A stretch of 64,000 nt of DNA from Corynebacterium sp. ACRPS (GCF_022346005.1 NZ_JAKRMY010000009.1:1-64000); one strand, 5' to 3'; counted from the stretch's first letter, positions 49,196 through 59,325 are shown. A program made the numbers and translations. The notes: a model not told the origin generated them from the sequence alone.

Positions 49196-50062
49196 CTAAC
49201 CTTTTACGGCGCCAGTGGTGAGACCTTGAATCATGTATTTCTGCAGGCCAAGGAAAATGACGACCATCGGGAGAATGGTTAGAACGGTTGCGGCCATTAC
49301 TGGTCCCCAGTTAGTAACGCCATCGTTGTTTTGCAGCATGGTCAGACCCACCTGCAGGGGAGCAACCCGTTCTGTATCCGCCATCAGGAATGGCCACAAG
49401 TAGGTATTCCATTCGTTTACTAGGGTGATCACGGAAAAAGCTGTCAATGTTGGCCAAGAAACGGGAAGAAGCACCTTGGTGAGCAAGCGAATGGGGCCGG
49501 CGCCGTCCATGCGAGCAGCTTCCACAAGCTCATAAGGCAAGGACAGGAAGTGATTGCGCATGAGGAAGGTGCCGAATGCAACACCAGCCAGCGGGACGAT
49601 GATGCCTACAAAGGTATTACGCCAGCCCAAGGAATTGACCAAGGCGTAGTTGGAAATCACCGTGATTTCTGCGGGGACCATCAGGGAAGAAATCACCACG
49701 ATGAACACTAGATTGCGTCCTGGGAAGCGAAGGATAGATAACGCGTAGGCGGAGACGACACCAAGCACAATCTTTATAGCGGATAGCACCGCGGTAATGA
49801 AGACTGAGTTACGCAGGTAGGTCCAGAAAGGGACGCGCGTTGTGGCATCTGCGTAATTTTTGGTTTCCCACGTCGGCGGTAGCCAGTTAACTGGGTCGGT
49901 GTAAATATCACCTCTGGCCTTGAATGAGGTCATTAAGATCCAGAACAACGGCAGTCCCACGAGTAGGAGGACGAGGATAATTCCTACGTACCCACCGATG
50001 AGTTTGGCACGCCTTGCTACAGGGGAAGAGTCTGTGATCATGTGAAGATTTGAATCAGCCAT
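49196..50062 (-). CDS. ugpE: ABC importer permease, UgpE-like
   Basis: A 288-aa MalG-type permease with six predicted helices and EAA loop VEAARMDGAGPIRLLTKVLLPVSWPTL at about 180-206. It pairs with UgpA, whose stop lies 8 bp upstream. The N-terminus MADSNLHMITDSSPVARRAK is cytoplasmic. Confidence 0.87.
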   Translation of the reverse strand: MADSNLHMITDSSPVARRAKLIGGYVGIILVLLLVGLPLFWILMTSFKARGDIYTDPVNWLPPTWETKNYADATTRVPFWTYLRNSVFITAVLSAIKIVLGVVSAYALSILRFPGRNLVFIVVISSLMVPAEITVISNYALVNSLGWRNTFVGIIVPLAGVAFGTFLMRNHFLSLPYELVEAARMDGAGPIRLLTKVLLPVSWPTLTAFSVITLVNEWNTYLWPFLMADTERVAPLQVGLTMLQNNDGVTNWGPVMAATVLTILPMVVIFLGLQKYMIQGLTTGAVKG

Positions 50063-50070
50063 AGGGTGGG

Positions 50071-51045
50071 TTAACCTCGCTTATCCATGATGCGGACCTG
50101 AATCAACGTAACGACGAGCAGGATGAGGAATAGGATTGTCGCAGCAGTGGCGCCGTAACCAGCACGGAAGTTGACAAAGGTTTCGTTATAAATCTGAAAA
50201 ACCAGGGTCTGGGTGCCGTTTCCTTGAGGGCCGCCCCGGGTCATGACGTTGATGATGTCGAAGACCTGCACAGAGTTGAGCAGTACCGTAATGGAAAGGA
50301 AGAAGGTGGTATTGCGCAGTTGCGGCATTGTCACGCGCCAGAATTTGCGCCAACGGCCTGTTCCATCAATGGCGGCAGCTTCGTCTAATTCCTTATCTAG
50401 GCCCTGTAGGGCAGCCAAGTAGATGACAAACGTATAACCCAAGTTCTTCCACACGAATGTAAATGTCACCATGAACAACGCCCAGCCAGGCACGGCATAA
50501 AAGTTTGGAGAACTAATGCCAAACCATCCGAGGATTTCTTGAATCAACCCAAAGTTGGGGTCGAATACGAACTGGAAGGCGATACCGATTGCGGCACCGG
50601 AGATGGCGTAGGGCGCGAAGACCACCGAGCGTGCGAAGTTGCGGCCTCTGATCTTTTGATTGAGAAGTAGCGCAAGCGCGAGCCCAATAACCATGGAGCC
50701 GATGACCGTGAAAAAGGTGAAAATGACGGTATTAAAGACGATCGTCTTTGTATCGTCGCGCGTGAACCACTCCACGTAATTATCAAAACCAACAAAAGTG
50801 GAGCTTGAACTAGAAATATTCCAGTTAAAAAAGGAAAGCCGAATATTATCCAGTAGTGGCCGGTAGGTAAAAATGGCCAGCAAGATGAGGTTGGGCGCCA
50901 AAAGCGCGGCAGCCAGCAACCATTCCTTATGTCGGCTCTTTGTAGCCTTTCGCACGAGCTCCGATGAATTATCGTTGCTCGGGCCGGTGGCCGTGGCAGT
51001 CGCGATGCCGTTCTTAGCGTCGGCGTGGTCATCCCTGAGAGTCAC
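50071..51045 (-). CDS. ugpA: ABC importer permease, UgpA-like
   Basis: A MalF-type permease (324 aa from GTG 51045) with a polar N-terminus to ~36, six helices and EAA loop DEAAAIDGTGRWRKFWRVTMPQL. It is the first gene of the operon. I choose GTG 51045 because TACGTT lies 6 nt upstream, but a GTG at 51084 is also open and the start is uncertain. The divergent gap to thrE holds repeat element A and probably the operon promoter. Confidence 0.84.
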   Translation of the reverse strand: MTLRDDHADAKNGIATATATGPSNDNSSELVRKATKSRHKEWLLAAALLAPNLILLAIFTYRPLLDNIRLSFFNWNISSSSSTFVGFDNYVEWFTRDDTKTIVFNTVIFTFFTVIGSMVIGLALALLLNQKIRGRNFARSVVFAPYAISGAAIGIAFQFVFDPNFGLIQEILGWFGISSPNFYAVPGWALFMVTFTFVWKNLGYTFVIYLAALQGLDKELDEAAAIDGTGRWRKFWRVTMPQLRNTTFFLSITVLLNSVQVFDIINVMTRGGPQGNGTQTLVFQIYNETFVNFRAGYGATAATILFLILLVVTLIQVRIMDKRG

Positions 51046-51143
51046 CCAGCCAACGTAAACCGCGTAGATTACGGGGTGTTTCACATAATGGAAACTTTTG
51101 ATGAATTTAAAACGTCGAGTCCGTAAAGGCTAGGGGGCTATTG

Positions 51144-51260
51144 CGAACTCTATTGAAAACAACTCCAGCGCCCGGGCCTCAGTGAAGGGCCGCAGGGCGC
51201 TGGAGCTGGTTCTCTCTATCTCTCTTGCGCTCTCTCGAACGCTAAGAAAAGTATGGCGCT
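51144..51260. repeat. Hairpin plus pyrimidine-rich element A
   Basis: A hairpin CTCCAGCGCCC...GGGCGCTGGAG (about 51163-51206) is followed by GGTTCTCTCTATCTCTCT, TGCGCTCTCTC(G)AACGC and AGTATGG. The part from GGTTCTCTC onward matches elements B (52834) and C (54568) closely, while the hairpin stem differs in sequence. Confidence 0.75.
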
Positions 51261-51308
51261 AGACCCTGTTATGGGCATTGAAGAAAGCTGAAATTTTCCT
51301 GGAAGTTA

Positions 51309-52763
51309 GTGGAGGGTAAGAAGGCCGCGAGGGAGGCGCACGGTGCGCTAGTCTGGGAGGTAGAAGAAACAGCCAAAATGTGGGTGGAAGCTGGGGCAAT
51401 GGCCGCCGAGAAGTGGCCTGGATCGCAGCTTTCCCGCGAGGTAGAGGTGGAAGATTTGTCGTCGCAGTATGATCCGAATTTTCACCGGCAGATGGGCGTG
51501 GAAGCTGACGTCGTCTTGCGCGTCGGAATGATGCTGATGGGGGCGGGCACATCGGGCTATCGCGTCCTGCGCGGTATGAAGCGCAGCGCCCGGGCACTGG
51601 GATTTGATTATTTGGACGCAAACGTGGGCCTGACGCAGATTACCTGTACTTTTCACCGGGGCGATTCCTTTCGCACGGTGATTGCGCGCACGCATTCGCC
51701 GGCCGTTGATGCTTCCCGCATTGAGGCATTGGAGGACCTCACCCATAACCACTTGTATTCCGGCATTACCGCGGAAGAGCTTGCGGGGATGCTCGATTCC
51801 ATAGAAAGCGATGTGAAAAAGCGCTGGAGCGTGTGGGTCCTATCCACGGCGGCCGCGGTCGCGTGCGCGGCGTTCGCTTACCTGAATTTCTTCCCAGTGC
51901 AAGCGGTAGGGCTCGTGGCGCTGGCGGCATTCGTGGGGCAATTTGTACGCTATGAGGTGCTTCACCAGCACGTGCACCAAATTGGCGGGATCATCGCTGG
52001 TGGCGCGGCAGCCAGCATCACCTTCTTTATCCTCATTGAGCTCCTCGGATTTGCTGGGGTGGTGGAGCCGAGCGAGCTGTCCTCAGGCTATGTCGCAGCG
52101 GTACTCTTTTTGATCCCGGGGTTCCCGCTCTTTTCGGCGCTGATCGATATTGCGCGCTTTGATTTTGATGCGGGCATCGCCAGGCTGGGCTATGCGTTCA
52201 CGGTCATCTTTACCGCTACGTTTACCGTCTCCATGGTCAGTTGGCTAACGGATCTCAGCCCAGATCCGCCGGTTCCCGCCCCGGATACGCGGTGGTACCT
52301 GCTGGCGTTTGTTGCCAGTTTCTTCGGCATCGCGGGCTTTGCCTTCCTCTTTAATTCCTCGCGCCGCATGGTGCTGGTGGCTGCAAGTGTGGGAACCGTG
52401 GCCAACGCGGTGCGCCTTGGCCTCCTTGAGCTGGGCACGACCATCTACTTTGCAGCGTTTATCGGCGGGCTCATTATCGGGCTCTTGGGCGCGGTGGCCT
52501 CGCAAAAGGCGCGGTTGCCGCGCATTACCACCACCGTGCCGGCCGCCGTCATCATGATCCCTGGGGTGACGATGTTCCGCGCGGTCTACTACCTCAATGA
52601 TGGCCAGATGGATCAGGCGGTGGCGAATGTAGCCACGGGCTTGATGGTGGTAGGCGCCATCGGTGCTGGGATGGTATTTGCCCGGCTGCTGACGGACCGC
52701 GATTGGGCGCTGGGACGCCTTATTGATTTCGATAAGGAAATCCCGCGGAAAAAGCCCTCTTAG
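51309..52763 (+). CDS. thrE: Threonine/serine exporter ThrE
   Basis: Exports L-threonine and L-serine. The 484-aa protein matches the ThrE type: a long hydrophilic N-terminal domain (~1-175, with GVEADVVLRVGMMLMGAGTSGYRVLRGMKRSARALG) followed by about ten membrane helices (~178-470) and a short polar end. The length agrees with C. glutamicum ThrE. Start is GTG at 51309 with GGAAG close upstream. It is probably transcribed alone, with element B acting as a terminator-like structure after it. Confidence 0.92.
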   Translation: MEGKKAAREAHGALVWEVEETAKMWVEAGAMAAEKWPGSQLSREVEVEDLSSQYDPNFHRQMGVEADVVLRVGMMLMGAGTSGYRVLRGMKRSARALGFDYLDANVGLTQITCTFHRGDSFRTVIARTHSPAVDASRIEALEDLTHNHLYSGITAEELAGMLDSIESDVKKRWSVWVLSTAAAVACAAFAYLNFFPVQAVGLVALAAFVGQFVRYEVLHQHVHQIGGIIAGGAAASITFFILIELLGFAGVVEPSELSSGYVAAVLFLIPGFPLFSALIDIARFDFDAGIARLGYAFTVIFTATFTVSMVSWLTDLSPDPPVPAPDTRWYLLAFVASFFGIAGFAFLFNSSRRMVLVAASVGTVANAVRLGLLELGTTIYFAAFIGGLIIGLLGAVASQKARLPRITTTVPAAVIMIPGVTMFRAVYYLNDGQMDQAVANVATGLMVVGAIGAGMVFARLLTDRDWALGRLIDFDKEIPRKKPS

Positions 52764-52833
52764 TTCGGGTGGTCTAGCAGTGGGGCGGCCAGAGGCAGCA
52801 GGCAGTAGCGGCACCCCACAACGCAGAACCAGT

Positions 52834-53005
52834 AAAACGCCAGCGGCACCCGGTTCCTTTCGGTTCCGAGTGCCGCTGGCGTCTCTCTCTACAAGGGTGT
52901 TTCCATGTATCGGTTTTCACCGCCCTCTGGAAACTGAGGGGTTCTCTCTATCTCTCTCGTATGCGCTCTCTCAAACGCATGATTTAAGTATGGGGCACGC
53001 GGCTG
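52834..53005 (+). repeat. Hairpin plus pyrimidine-rich element B (172 bp)
   Basis: Starts with AAAACGCCAGCGGCAC pairing with GTGCCGCTGGCG (long stem), then TCTCTCTCTAC, a GTTTCC/GGAAAC arm pair, GGTTCTCTCTATCTCTCTC and ATGCGCTCTCTCAAACGCAT. It is identical to element C except for one stem base and a 2-base TC difference. It lies after thrE on the plus strand and probably terminates it. The rest of the 452-bp gap to the MHS gene carries that gene's promoter region. Confidence 0.92.
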
Positions 53006-53215
53006 AGCTCACCATGGAATCTGCCTGAAAGGTTGCTGCTAAGTGCTGTGAGTTGGGTGGGGAAGGGAGGCATCGGCAAGCAAAGCTTGTAGGCGAGGCT
53101 ATAAAGGCATATAAAAGTGACATAAACCATAGTAAATTCTGTAGGCTCGTTGCTATGGGTGCAGACTATGCTGCGCCATTTTTGCGAAAAGCTCAACAGA
53201 AACGAGGTGAGGAGC

Positions 53216-54538
53216 ATGGCTCCTCTGATAGCCCCACCGCCAGCGAGTGACGAATCTGCCCCAACGGATGTGGACGTTCCTGGCACTTCACACGAACAGC
53301 GCGCTTCCGCTATCAAGGCCGCATTCATCGGCACGTTTATTGAGTGGTTCGATTATGCGGCCTATATCTATATGTCCGCGATTATCTCGCGTGTCTTCTT
53401 CCCAGAAATGGAAGGCCGCCGCGCGCTGATTTTGACCTTCGCGCTCTTCGCGCTGTCATTCCTGGTGCGCCCCATCGGTGGAATCGTCTGGGGCCATATT
53501 GGTGATAAGCACGGCCGCATCCACACGTTGACCTATTCCATCGTGCTGATGTCGCTGGCGACCGCCTGCATCGGCCTATTGCCTGGGTATGCCACCATCG
53601 GCTTTGCCGCCACGCTCTTGCTCCTTATGTGCCGCATGGTGCAAGGCTTTTCCGCCGCCGGTGAATATGCCGGCGCCGCCACCCACCTGGCTGAGATTGC
53701 CCCACCTGGAAAACGCGGGATTTATGCCGCGGTGGTGCCCTCGGCCACCGCATCCGGGCTGCTCTTGGGCTCGCTCATCGCGGCTTTTCTTACCGGCGTG
53801 CTTGATGATGGTGCCCTGCATTCCTGGGGCTGGCGCGTGCCCTTCCTGGTAGCGCTGCCGCTGGGCCTGTACGGCTTGTGGATCCGCCGCCACACGGAGG
53901 AATCCAACCGCTTTGAAAAGCACGCGGACACCGAGCTTTCGCCCCTGCGACAGGTGCTGAAATACCCCAAGGCCCTGGCTATTGCCTTTGCCGGCGCGGT
54001 GCTCAACGCGATTGGCTTCTACGTCATCTTGACCTACCTGCCCACCTATCTTTCAGAGGAGCTGGGCATGGCAGAAACCCCGGCGTTTATCGCGTCCTCG
54101 GTGGCCTCCGCGTTCTACGTGGGGTTTGCGCTACTTACCGGCCTGCTCTCTGATCGCCTGGGCCGGCGGACTACCATGCTGTGCGCCGCGCTCTTTATGG
54201 GCCTTGCCATCATTCCGGCATTCATGCTTCTCGATGGCGCAGGCATCCTGCTCGTCATCATCATTCAGGTGTGCCTGGGTGGGGTGCTGGCGCTTAACGA
54301 TGGCGTCTTGCCCTCCTTCCTTTCCGAGCAGTTCCCCACGCACGTGCGCCTGTCTGGCTTCGCGCTGACGTTTAATACGGCCAATGCCATCTTCGGCGGT
54401 ACCGCCCCGATGATCGCGACGTGGCTGATTGATACCACCGGAAATAGACTCGCCCCGGCCTTTTACCTGGTGGCCGCGGCGATCGTGACGGGCACCGCCG
54501 TGCTCTTCGCGCCGCGCAAGAACGACCTGGTGGCATAA
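53216..54538 (+). CDS. proP: MHS-family H+ symporter, ProP-like osmolyte transporter
   Basis: A 440-aa MFS protein of the metabolite:H+ symporter family with twelve predicted helices. Signatures: GTFIEWFDYAAYIYMS, FLVRPIGGIVWGHIGDKHGR (loop 2-3), RMVQGFSAAGEYAGAATHLAE and the second DRLGRR repeat. ProP-type members carry proline and ectoine or betaine; placement beside an OpuC-type importer supports an osmolyte role, but specificity is inferred and ShiA/KgtP-like activity is possible. ATG 53216 is preceded by GAGGTGAGGAG. The gene is bracketed by the near-identical elements B and C. Confidence 0.86.
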   Translation: MAPLIAPPPASDESAPTDVDVPGTSHEQRASAIKAAFIGTFIEWFDYAAYIYMSAIISRVFFPEMEGRRALILTFALFALSFLVRPIGGIVWGHIGDKHGRIHTLTYSIVLMSLATACIGLLPGYATIGFAATLLLLMCRMVQGFSAAGEYAGAATHLAEIAPPGKRGIYAAVVPSATASGLLLGSLIAAFLTGVLDDGALHSWGWRVPFLVALPLGLYGLWIRRHTEESNRFEKHADTELSPLRQVLKYPKALAIAFAGAVLNAIGFYVILTYLPTYLSEELGMAETPAFIASSVASAFYVGFALLTGLLSDRLGRRTTMLCAALFMGLAIIPAFMLLDGAGILLVIIIQVCLGGVLALNDGVLPSFLSEQFPTHVRLSGFALTFNTANAIFGGTAPMIATWLIDTTGNRLAPAFYLVAAAIVTGTAVLFAPRKNDLVA

Positions 54539-54567
54539 CCCGTGCGGGTTATGCCTGTGGAACTAGC

Positions 54568-54737
54568 AAAACGCCAGCGGCACTCGGTTCCTTTCGGTTC
54601 CGAGTGCCGCTGGCGTCTCTCTACAAGGGTGTTTCCATGTATCGGTTTTCACCGCCCTCTGGAAACTGAGGGGTTCTCTCTATCTCTCTCGTATGCGCTC
54701 TCTCAAACGCATGATTTAAGTATGGGGCACGCGGCTG
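54568..54737 (+). repeat. Hairpin plus pyrimidine-rich element C (170 bp)
   Basis: A near-identical copy of element B. The stem CGCCAGCGGCACTCGG with CCGAGTGCCGCTGGCG is perfect over 16 bp. It lies 30 bp after the MHS symporter stop on the plus strand and is followed by a weaker match to the B flank (ATGGAATCT, GCTGAAA). It separates convergent genes. Confidence 0.92.
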
Positions 54738-54825
54738 GAACAGCAATGGAATCTATCTGATAGGTCGCTGAAAATTACTGAAAGTTTCCTGTACATCCAT
54801 TTGTGCTGGTAAGCGGCCCCAAAGA

Positions 54826-55782
54826 TTATCCTTCTATCAGCCCTTCATCGATGAGGAAATCTCGGGCCACGGCGGTGTAGTCCTCACCGTCCACGTCCAC
54901 GCGGGCATTGAGCTCCTGCATCTTTTCATCCGTCAGGAGCTCCGCGAGGGGCGCGAAGAGATCCTTGATCTCTGGATGTTCTTCCAAGACCTCGGTGCGT
55001 ACAACTGGGGCGAGGTTGTACTTAGGGAAGAAGAGCTCAGGATCCTCGAGCACGGTGAGGTTTAAGGACTTAATGCGGCCATCGGTGGCAAAGATCGAAC
55101 CGAAGGTGCACTCGCCCTTATTCAAGGCGGCATAGACGGCGCCGGAATCCATAATCCGGATGCGGTCGCGCGGTGGTTGTTCAATGCCATAGCTATCCAG
55201 CATGGTAAGCAGGCCGTCGTTGCGGGCCAAGAACTCGCTATCGGTGCAATAGGTCTGTTCATTGGCGGGAATACCCTTGATATCGGCCAGCGACTCAAGG
55301 CCGTACTGTGCGCGGGACTGTTCGCTAATGGCCAGCGCGTACGTATTATTCATCGGCGCAGGGGGCAGCCAGGTAAGTCCATGGTCCTTATCGGCTTCTT
55401 TTACCGCCTCGTATTGCTCCTGCGAGCCGGGGACCGGATCGGCGTTGCCCAGGTAGGTAATCCAGGCGGTACCGGTGTATTCAAACATGGAGTCCATATC
55501 GCCGACCTCCAGCGCTTGGCGCGCCGAGGTGGAGCCGGGGATATTGGTCAAGTCCTTTACGTTGGCACCGGCGGATTCCAAGAGGATGGCGCCAATCTTG
55601 CCCAGGATCACCTGCTCGGTGAAGTTCTTGGAACCGATGGAAATATTGGCGCCATCCAAGTCGATATCGGCTAGGTCGCCCTTTAACTGTCCGCTCGGGA
55701 TGAGGCCACCGGCGGTGCCGAGGCCGCACCCGGCGAGGAAGAAGGTGCCTGCGGCGGCGAGGGTTGCGAGGAGGCGTTTCAT
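54826..55782 (-). CDS. Osmoprotectant ABC importer, substrate-binding lipoprotein
   Basis: A 318-aa OpuAC/ProX-type (OpuCC) lipoprotein: signal peptide, lipobox LAGC (Cys19), then ISIGSKNFTEQVILGKIGAILLESAGANVKDL, MFEYTGTAWITYLG and PVVRTEVLEEHPEIKDLFAPL. Such proteins bind glycine betaine, carnitine, choline or proline betaine. Its ATG overlaps the stop of the upstream permease (ATGA). Confidence 0.9.
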   Translation of the reverse strand: MKRLLATLAAAGTFFLAGCGLGTAGGLIPSGQLKGDLADIDLDGANISIGSKNFTEQVILGKIGAILLESAGANVKDLTNIPGSTSARQALEVGDMDSMFEYTGTAWITYLGNADPVPGSQEQYEAVKEADKDHGLTWLPPAPMNNTYALAISEQSRAQYGLESLADIKGIPANEQTYCTDSEFLARNDGLLTMLDSYGIEQPPRDRIRIMDSGAVYAALNKGECTFGSIFATDGRIKSLNLTVLEDPELFFPKYNLAPVVRTEVLEEHPEIKDLFAPLAELLTDEKMQELNARVDVDGEDYTAVARDFLIDEGLIEG

Positions 55783-56531
55783 TTGATCATTCCCTTCGGG
55801 GCGAAGACAACCTCAAGAACGCGGCCCACCCATTCGACCGCTAAGGCTAAGGCGGCGATAAGGACCGCGCCAGAGATGAGAATAGGGTTGCGGTAGAGAG
55901 TAATACCGGTGGTAATCAGCCCGCCGAGGCCGCCGGCATCGATAAAGGTGGCAAACGCACCAGCGCCGACCAAAAGCACCAAGGAGGTGCGGATGCCGGT
56001 CATGATGACCGGCAGGGCCATGGGCAGCTCAACCTTGGTGAGCACCTGGATTGGTGACATGCTGAGGCCATAGGCGGCCTCGACAAGCTGCTTATCCACG
56101 CCCCGCAAGCCCGCAATCACGTTGGCGAGCACGGGCAAGAAGGCATAGAACCAGAGGCCGAGGATTGCCACCGGCTCGCCAAAGCCCAGCCAGATGGCCA
56201 ATAAGACGATGACGCCGACGACGGGCGCGGCCTGGCCAATATTCGCGATGCTGGTGATGATCGGCGCCATGAACTTGGTGGACTTGCGCGTTAGCACGAT
56301 GCCCAGCGGCACGGCCGTGGCGATGACCAGCAGCGCGGAGATGACCACGAGGACTAAGTGCTCGCGGGTCATGGTGAGCACGGAGCTAATCTGCAGGGTG
56401 CGCTCTTCAATATCATCGAGCTCGGCCGTGGCGTGCCAGATGAGCCAGCCGCCCACCGTAAGTACCACCAGGATGGGGATGCCGATGATAAGGAGGCGGT
56501 CTTCACCGGTCAGGCGCTTAAATTTCTCCAC
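55779..56531 (-). CDS. Osmoprotectant ABC importer, permease 2 (OpuCD-like)
   Basis: A 250-aa permease with six helices and the binding-protein-dependent loop [30 protein letters not shown] 56531 is preferred, with AGGAGG 9 nt upstream; it overlaps the end of the ATPase gene by 14 bp. A longer start at 56552 would lie before the ribosome site. An unusual long first segment (hydrophilic turn [18 protein letters not shown] after helix 1) is shared by OpuCD-type proteins. Confidence 0.87.
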   Translation of the reverse strand: MEKFKRLTGEDRLLIIGIPILVVLTVGGWLIWHATAELDDIEERTLQISSVLTMTREHLVLVVISALLVIATAVPLGIVLTRKSTKFMAPIITSIANIGQAAPVVGVIVLLAIWLGFGEPVAILGLWFYAFLPVLANVIAGLRGVDKQLVEAAYGLSMSPIQVLTKVELPMALPVIMTGIRTSLVLLVGAGAFATFIDAGGLGGLITTGITLYRNPILISGAVLIAALALAVEWVGRVLEVVFAPKGMIK

Positions 56532-57732
56532 CGGAATCCACCTCCTGGTCATCTAAAGCCTCTTGGGCCGCGGCGTTCATCTGTTGGATATAATCCGTGA
56601 CCGTTTCGTAGTACAAAACGCCCACAAATTCACCGCGGCGGGTGACAAGTGCGCCGCTGTGGGAGGAAGCAAGCATGGCAGACATGGCATCGCTAAGCGT
56701 AGAGCGCGCATCCACAACGGAGTTGAGCTCGAACTGCGGCTCCGGGATGGTCTCGTAGCGCTCGAGCTGGCGGGCGAAGATCCAGTCGCGGGGATGGCCC
56801 TTGTCATCGATGATGACCACCATTTCTTCGCCGGCTTCGCGCAGGCGTGCTAGGGCCTCACTTGTGGGTTCGCCGATGCGCGCGGTGGCCTGGTCCGCAA
56901 GGTCCAGCTCATCCGCGCGGCGCAGGTTGAGCTGCTTTAAGGCAGAGCCGGAACCAATGAAATCGGCGACGAAATCATTCGCGGGCGCGGCCAGGATGTT
57001 TTCGGGCGTATCGTACTGGCTGATCTTTCCGCCCGGTTCAAAGATGAGGATGCGGTGGCCCAGCTTGATGGCCTCATCGATATCGTGCGTGACGCAGATG
57101 ATGGTCTTTTTCAACTCGGATTGGATATTGACCAATTCATCCTGCAGACGGGTGCGGGTGATGGGGTCGACCGCGCCGAAGGGCTCGTCCATCAAGACCA
57201 CCGGCGGATCCGCAGCCAGGCCGCGGGCGACGCCGACGCGCTGTTGCTGGCCACCGGATAGCTCGCTGGGGAAGCGATCGCGGTAGGTGGCAGGATCGAG
57301 CCCGACCATATCCAAAAGCTCGTCGGTGCGCTTCGAAATCTTATCGGCCTTCCACTTCTTTAGCTTGGGCACAAGCGCGATATTATCCGCGACGGACATG
57401 TGCGGGATGAGGCCGCCGCCTTGGATGACGTAGCCAATATCGCGGCGCAGCTGCGTGGGGTTTTTCTTGGTGGCATCCTCGCCATCGATATAAATGGTGC
57501 CGCTGGTTGGCTCCACCAAGCGGTTAATCATCTTCAGCGAGGTGGTCTTACCGCAACCAGACGGGCCGACGAATGCGACCAGCTCGCCCGCCGGAATTTC
57601 GAAGGAAAGGTCCTCCACGGCGGGGGAGTCCTGGCCCGAATAGGCCTTGGTGACGTGATCGAAGACGATGCTGGCACCGCTATTGCTCGTGTCCTCGGCG
57701 TGCGTGGATGAAGCGTGCGTTGTATCGGACAT
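56518..57732 (-). CDS. Osmoprotectant ABC importer, ATPase with CBS domains (OpuCA-like)
   Basis: A 404-aa ATPase: Walker [12 protein letters not shown], signature [15 protein letters not shown], Walker [13 protein letters not shown] and [11 protein letters not shown]. From ~265 to the end two CBS motifs follow ([17 protein letters not shown]..., [36 protein letters not shown]). In OpuA/OpuC systems these sense ionic strength or c-di-AMP. The tail [15 protein letters not shown] is acidic, as in osmosensing OpuA-type ATPases. It starts 2 bp after the first permease stop. Confidence 0.91.
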   Translation of the reverse strand: MSDTTHASSTHAEDTSNSGASIVFDHVTKAYSGQDSPAVEDLSFEIPAGELVAFVGPSGCGKTTSLKMINRLVEPTSGTIYIDGEDATKKNPTQLRRDIGYVIQGGGLIPHMSVADNIALVPKLKKWKADKISKRTDELLDMVGLDPATYRDRFPSELSGGQQQRVGVARGLAADPPVVLMDEPFGAVDPITRTRLQDELVNIQSELKKTIICVTHDIDEAIKLGHRILIFEPGGKISQYDTPENILAAPANDFVADFIGSGSALKQLNLRRADELDLADQATARIGEPTSEALARLREAGEEMVVIIDDKGHPRDWIFARQLERYETIPEPQFELNSVVDARSTLSDAMSAMLASSHSGALVTRRGEFVGVLYYETVTDYIQQMNAAAQEALDDQEVDSGGEI

Positions 57733-57734
57733 TC

Positions 57735-58370
57735 TTAGATACCTTTCGGGGTGGTCAATTTTTGGATTCCGGCGAGAATCGCATCCACGATGAGCGCGAT
57801 GATGACGACGCCGATGGTGCCCACCAGCGTGAAATTAAGTGCGTTGGTGCCGCCGATTTGGCTAAGCCCTGAGTAGATATATCCACCCAGCCCTGGGCCG
57901 AGCGCGTAGGCGGCGATGGCGGCAACACCCATAGACATTTGGGTGGAGACGCGGATACCGGTCATAATCACCGGCCAGGCCAGCGGCAGCCGGATGCGGA
58001 AGAGGATGGCCGTCGAGCTCATGCCCTGCCCGCGGGCGGATTCGATGACATCGTCGCTGACATTGTGCAAGCCGACGATGGCATTGCGCAGGATGGGAAG
58101 GACAGCATAAAAGACCACGAGGGCAACGGACGGTATGGTGCCGATGCCAAAAAGCGGGATGGCAAGACCAAGGAGCGCCAGCGAAGGCAAGGTCAACCCG
58201 ATGGAGGTTAAGGCATTAGCAATAGCCGCACCGCGCGGGCGTTGGGCCACAAAGATGGCAATTACCAACGCGATGACCAGGGCCACAACGACTGATTGGA
58301 TGACAAGGCTTGCGTACTGGTAACTGCGGAAAAGGATATCCTGCCAGCGCGCAGCGATAAATTCGTTCAT
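57735..58370 (-). CDS. Osmoprotectant ABC importer, permease 1 (OpuCB-like)
   Basis: A 211-aa permease with five to six helices and the loop [33 protein letters not shown]. It is the first gene of the four-gene operon, whose members overlap or nearly abut. The promoter should lie in 58371-58559; I could not identify convincing hexamers there. Confidence 0.89.
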   Translation of the reverse strand: MNEFIAARWQDILFRSYQYASLVIQSVVVALVIALVIAIFVAQRPRGAAIANALTSIGLTLPSLALLGLAIPLFGIGTIPSVALVVFYAVLPILRNAIVGLHNVSDDVIESARGQGMSSTAILFRIRLPLAWPVIMTGIRVSTQMSMGVAAIAAYALGPGLGGYIYSGLSQIGGTNALNFTLVGTIGVVIIALIVDAILAGIQKLTTPKGI

Positions 58371-58559
58371 TTCATCACCTAAAAGAAAGAGAATAGGGCG
58401 CAGGGAAAATTATTAGGAGCACAGACTCTCTGGTCCTTCCTCTGCGCTGATGATGTGCTTCTAGCGTACAAGCTTTTTTACGCGCGAAACAATAGCGTGA
58501 CAGGCTGGGCACAAAACCGGGGGCAGTGAGCACGAGGTAATACCGGTCTTATTGGCGGC

Positions 58560-59297
58560 CTAGAAAAACAGCACTTGGCCGATAAGTGCCAGGGCAGCGG
58601 TAATAGCTACCACCGTGACGATGCGGTTCAGGCGCTTAGTATCGATGAAATGGTTGAGATAGTTGGCAATGAATAAACCGACGACCACCAACGGGCTATA
58701 GGCAGCGGCGGCGTAGACCTGCGGCTGGGTCACCTGGCCGTTAAAGCCCAGGATGATAAGGGACATGACGGTACCGATCACAAAGGTGCCGGCGAGGCTG
58801 CCGCGGGTGCGCTGTGGGTCGAAGCGCTTCATAATCAGCGCCATCGGCGGGCCACCGATGGAGGTAGAGGTTCCCAGGAATCCGGAGGTAAGCCCGGCTA
58901 AGACGGTATTGCGCCTGGTGGGCTCGGGGCTCCAGCCGAGGCTGGAGAGGGACATTGCCAAGAGCACGGCGCAGCCGATGAAGATGGACAGGCCGTCGTG
59001 TGAGAGGGATGCGATCGCCCACGCACCGGCGAACGAGCCCGGAATGCGGGCGATGACGGATATGCCGACCAAGCGCCATGAGGTTTCGCGGTAGGTTCGC
59101 GCCAGCGTATAGATGGAAATGCACAGCGCGAGGAGCAAGATGAGCGTGGGGACTAAATCTGGGCGCAAGAGCGCGACTATGGGGGTGGCGATGGTGCCGA
59201 GCCCAAAGCCGATCGAGCCCTGAGTGATAGTGCCGACCAAGATGAGCACACCAATAAAGATGTAGACCCACGCGTCTGAAGAGATTCCCAAGAACAT
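58560..59297 (-). CDS. TSUP-family membrane transporter (TauE/SafE)
   Basis: A 245-aa permease with about eight helices. GTITQGSIGFGLGTIATPIVALL and the repeat-half motif GFLGTSTSIGGPPMALIMKR are the two TSUP hallmarks. The family moves sulfite, sulfoacetate or organic anions; the substrate here is unknown. TATACT (59309-59314, minus) lies 11 nt before ATG 59297, giving a very short leader. Confidence 0.88.
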   Translation of the reverse strand: MFLGISSDAWVYIFIGVLILVGTITQGSIGFGLGTIATPIVALLRPDLVPTLILLLALCISIYTLARTYRETSWRLVGISVIARIPGSFAGAWAIASLSHDGLSIFIGCAVLLAMSLSSLGWSPEPTRRNTVLAGLTSGFLGTSTSIGGPPMALIMKRFDPQRTRGSLAGTFVIGTVMSLIILGFNGQVTQPQVYAAAAYSPLVVVGLFIANYLNHFIDTKRLNRIVTVVAITAALALIGQVLFF

Positions 59298-59325
59298 GAT
59301 GGAAGGCAAGTATAGGGCACTTAAC

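Noticed and set aside
52834-54737. Composite transposon carrying the MHS symporter between elements B and C
   Set aside because: The elements are direct, intergenic and terminator-like, with no transposase or target-site duplication; a duplication of a regulatory or terminator element explains them better.
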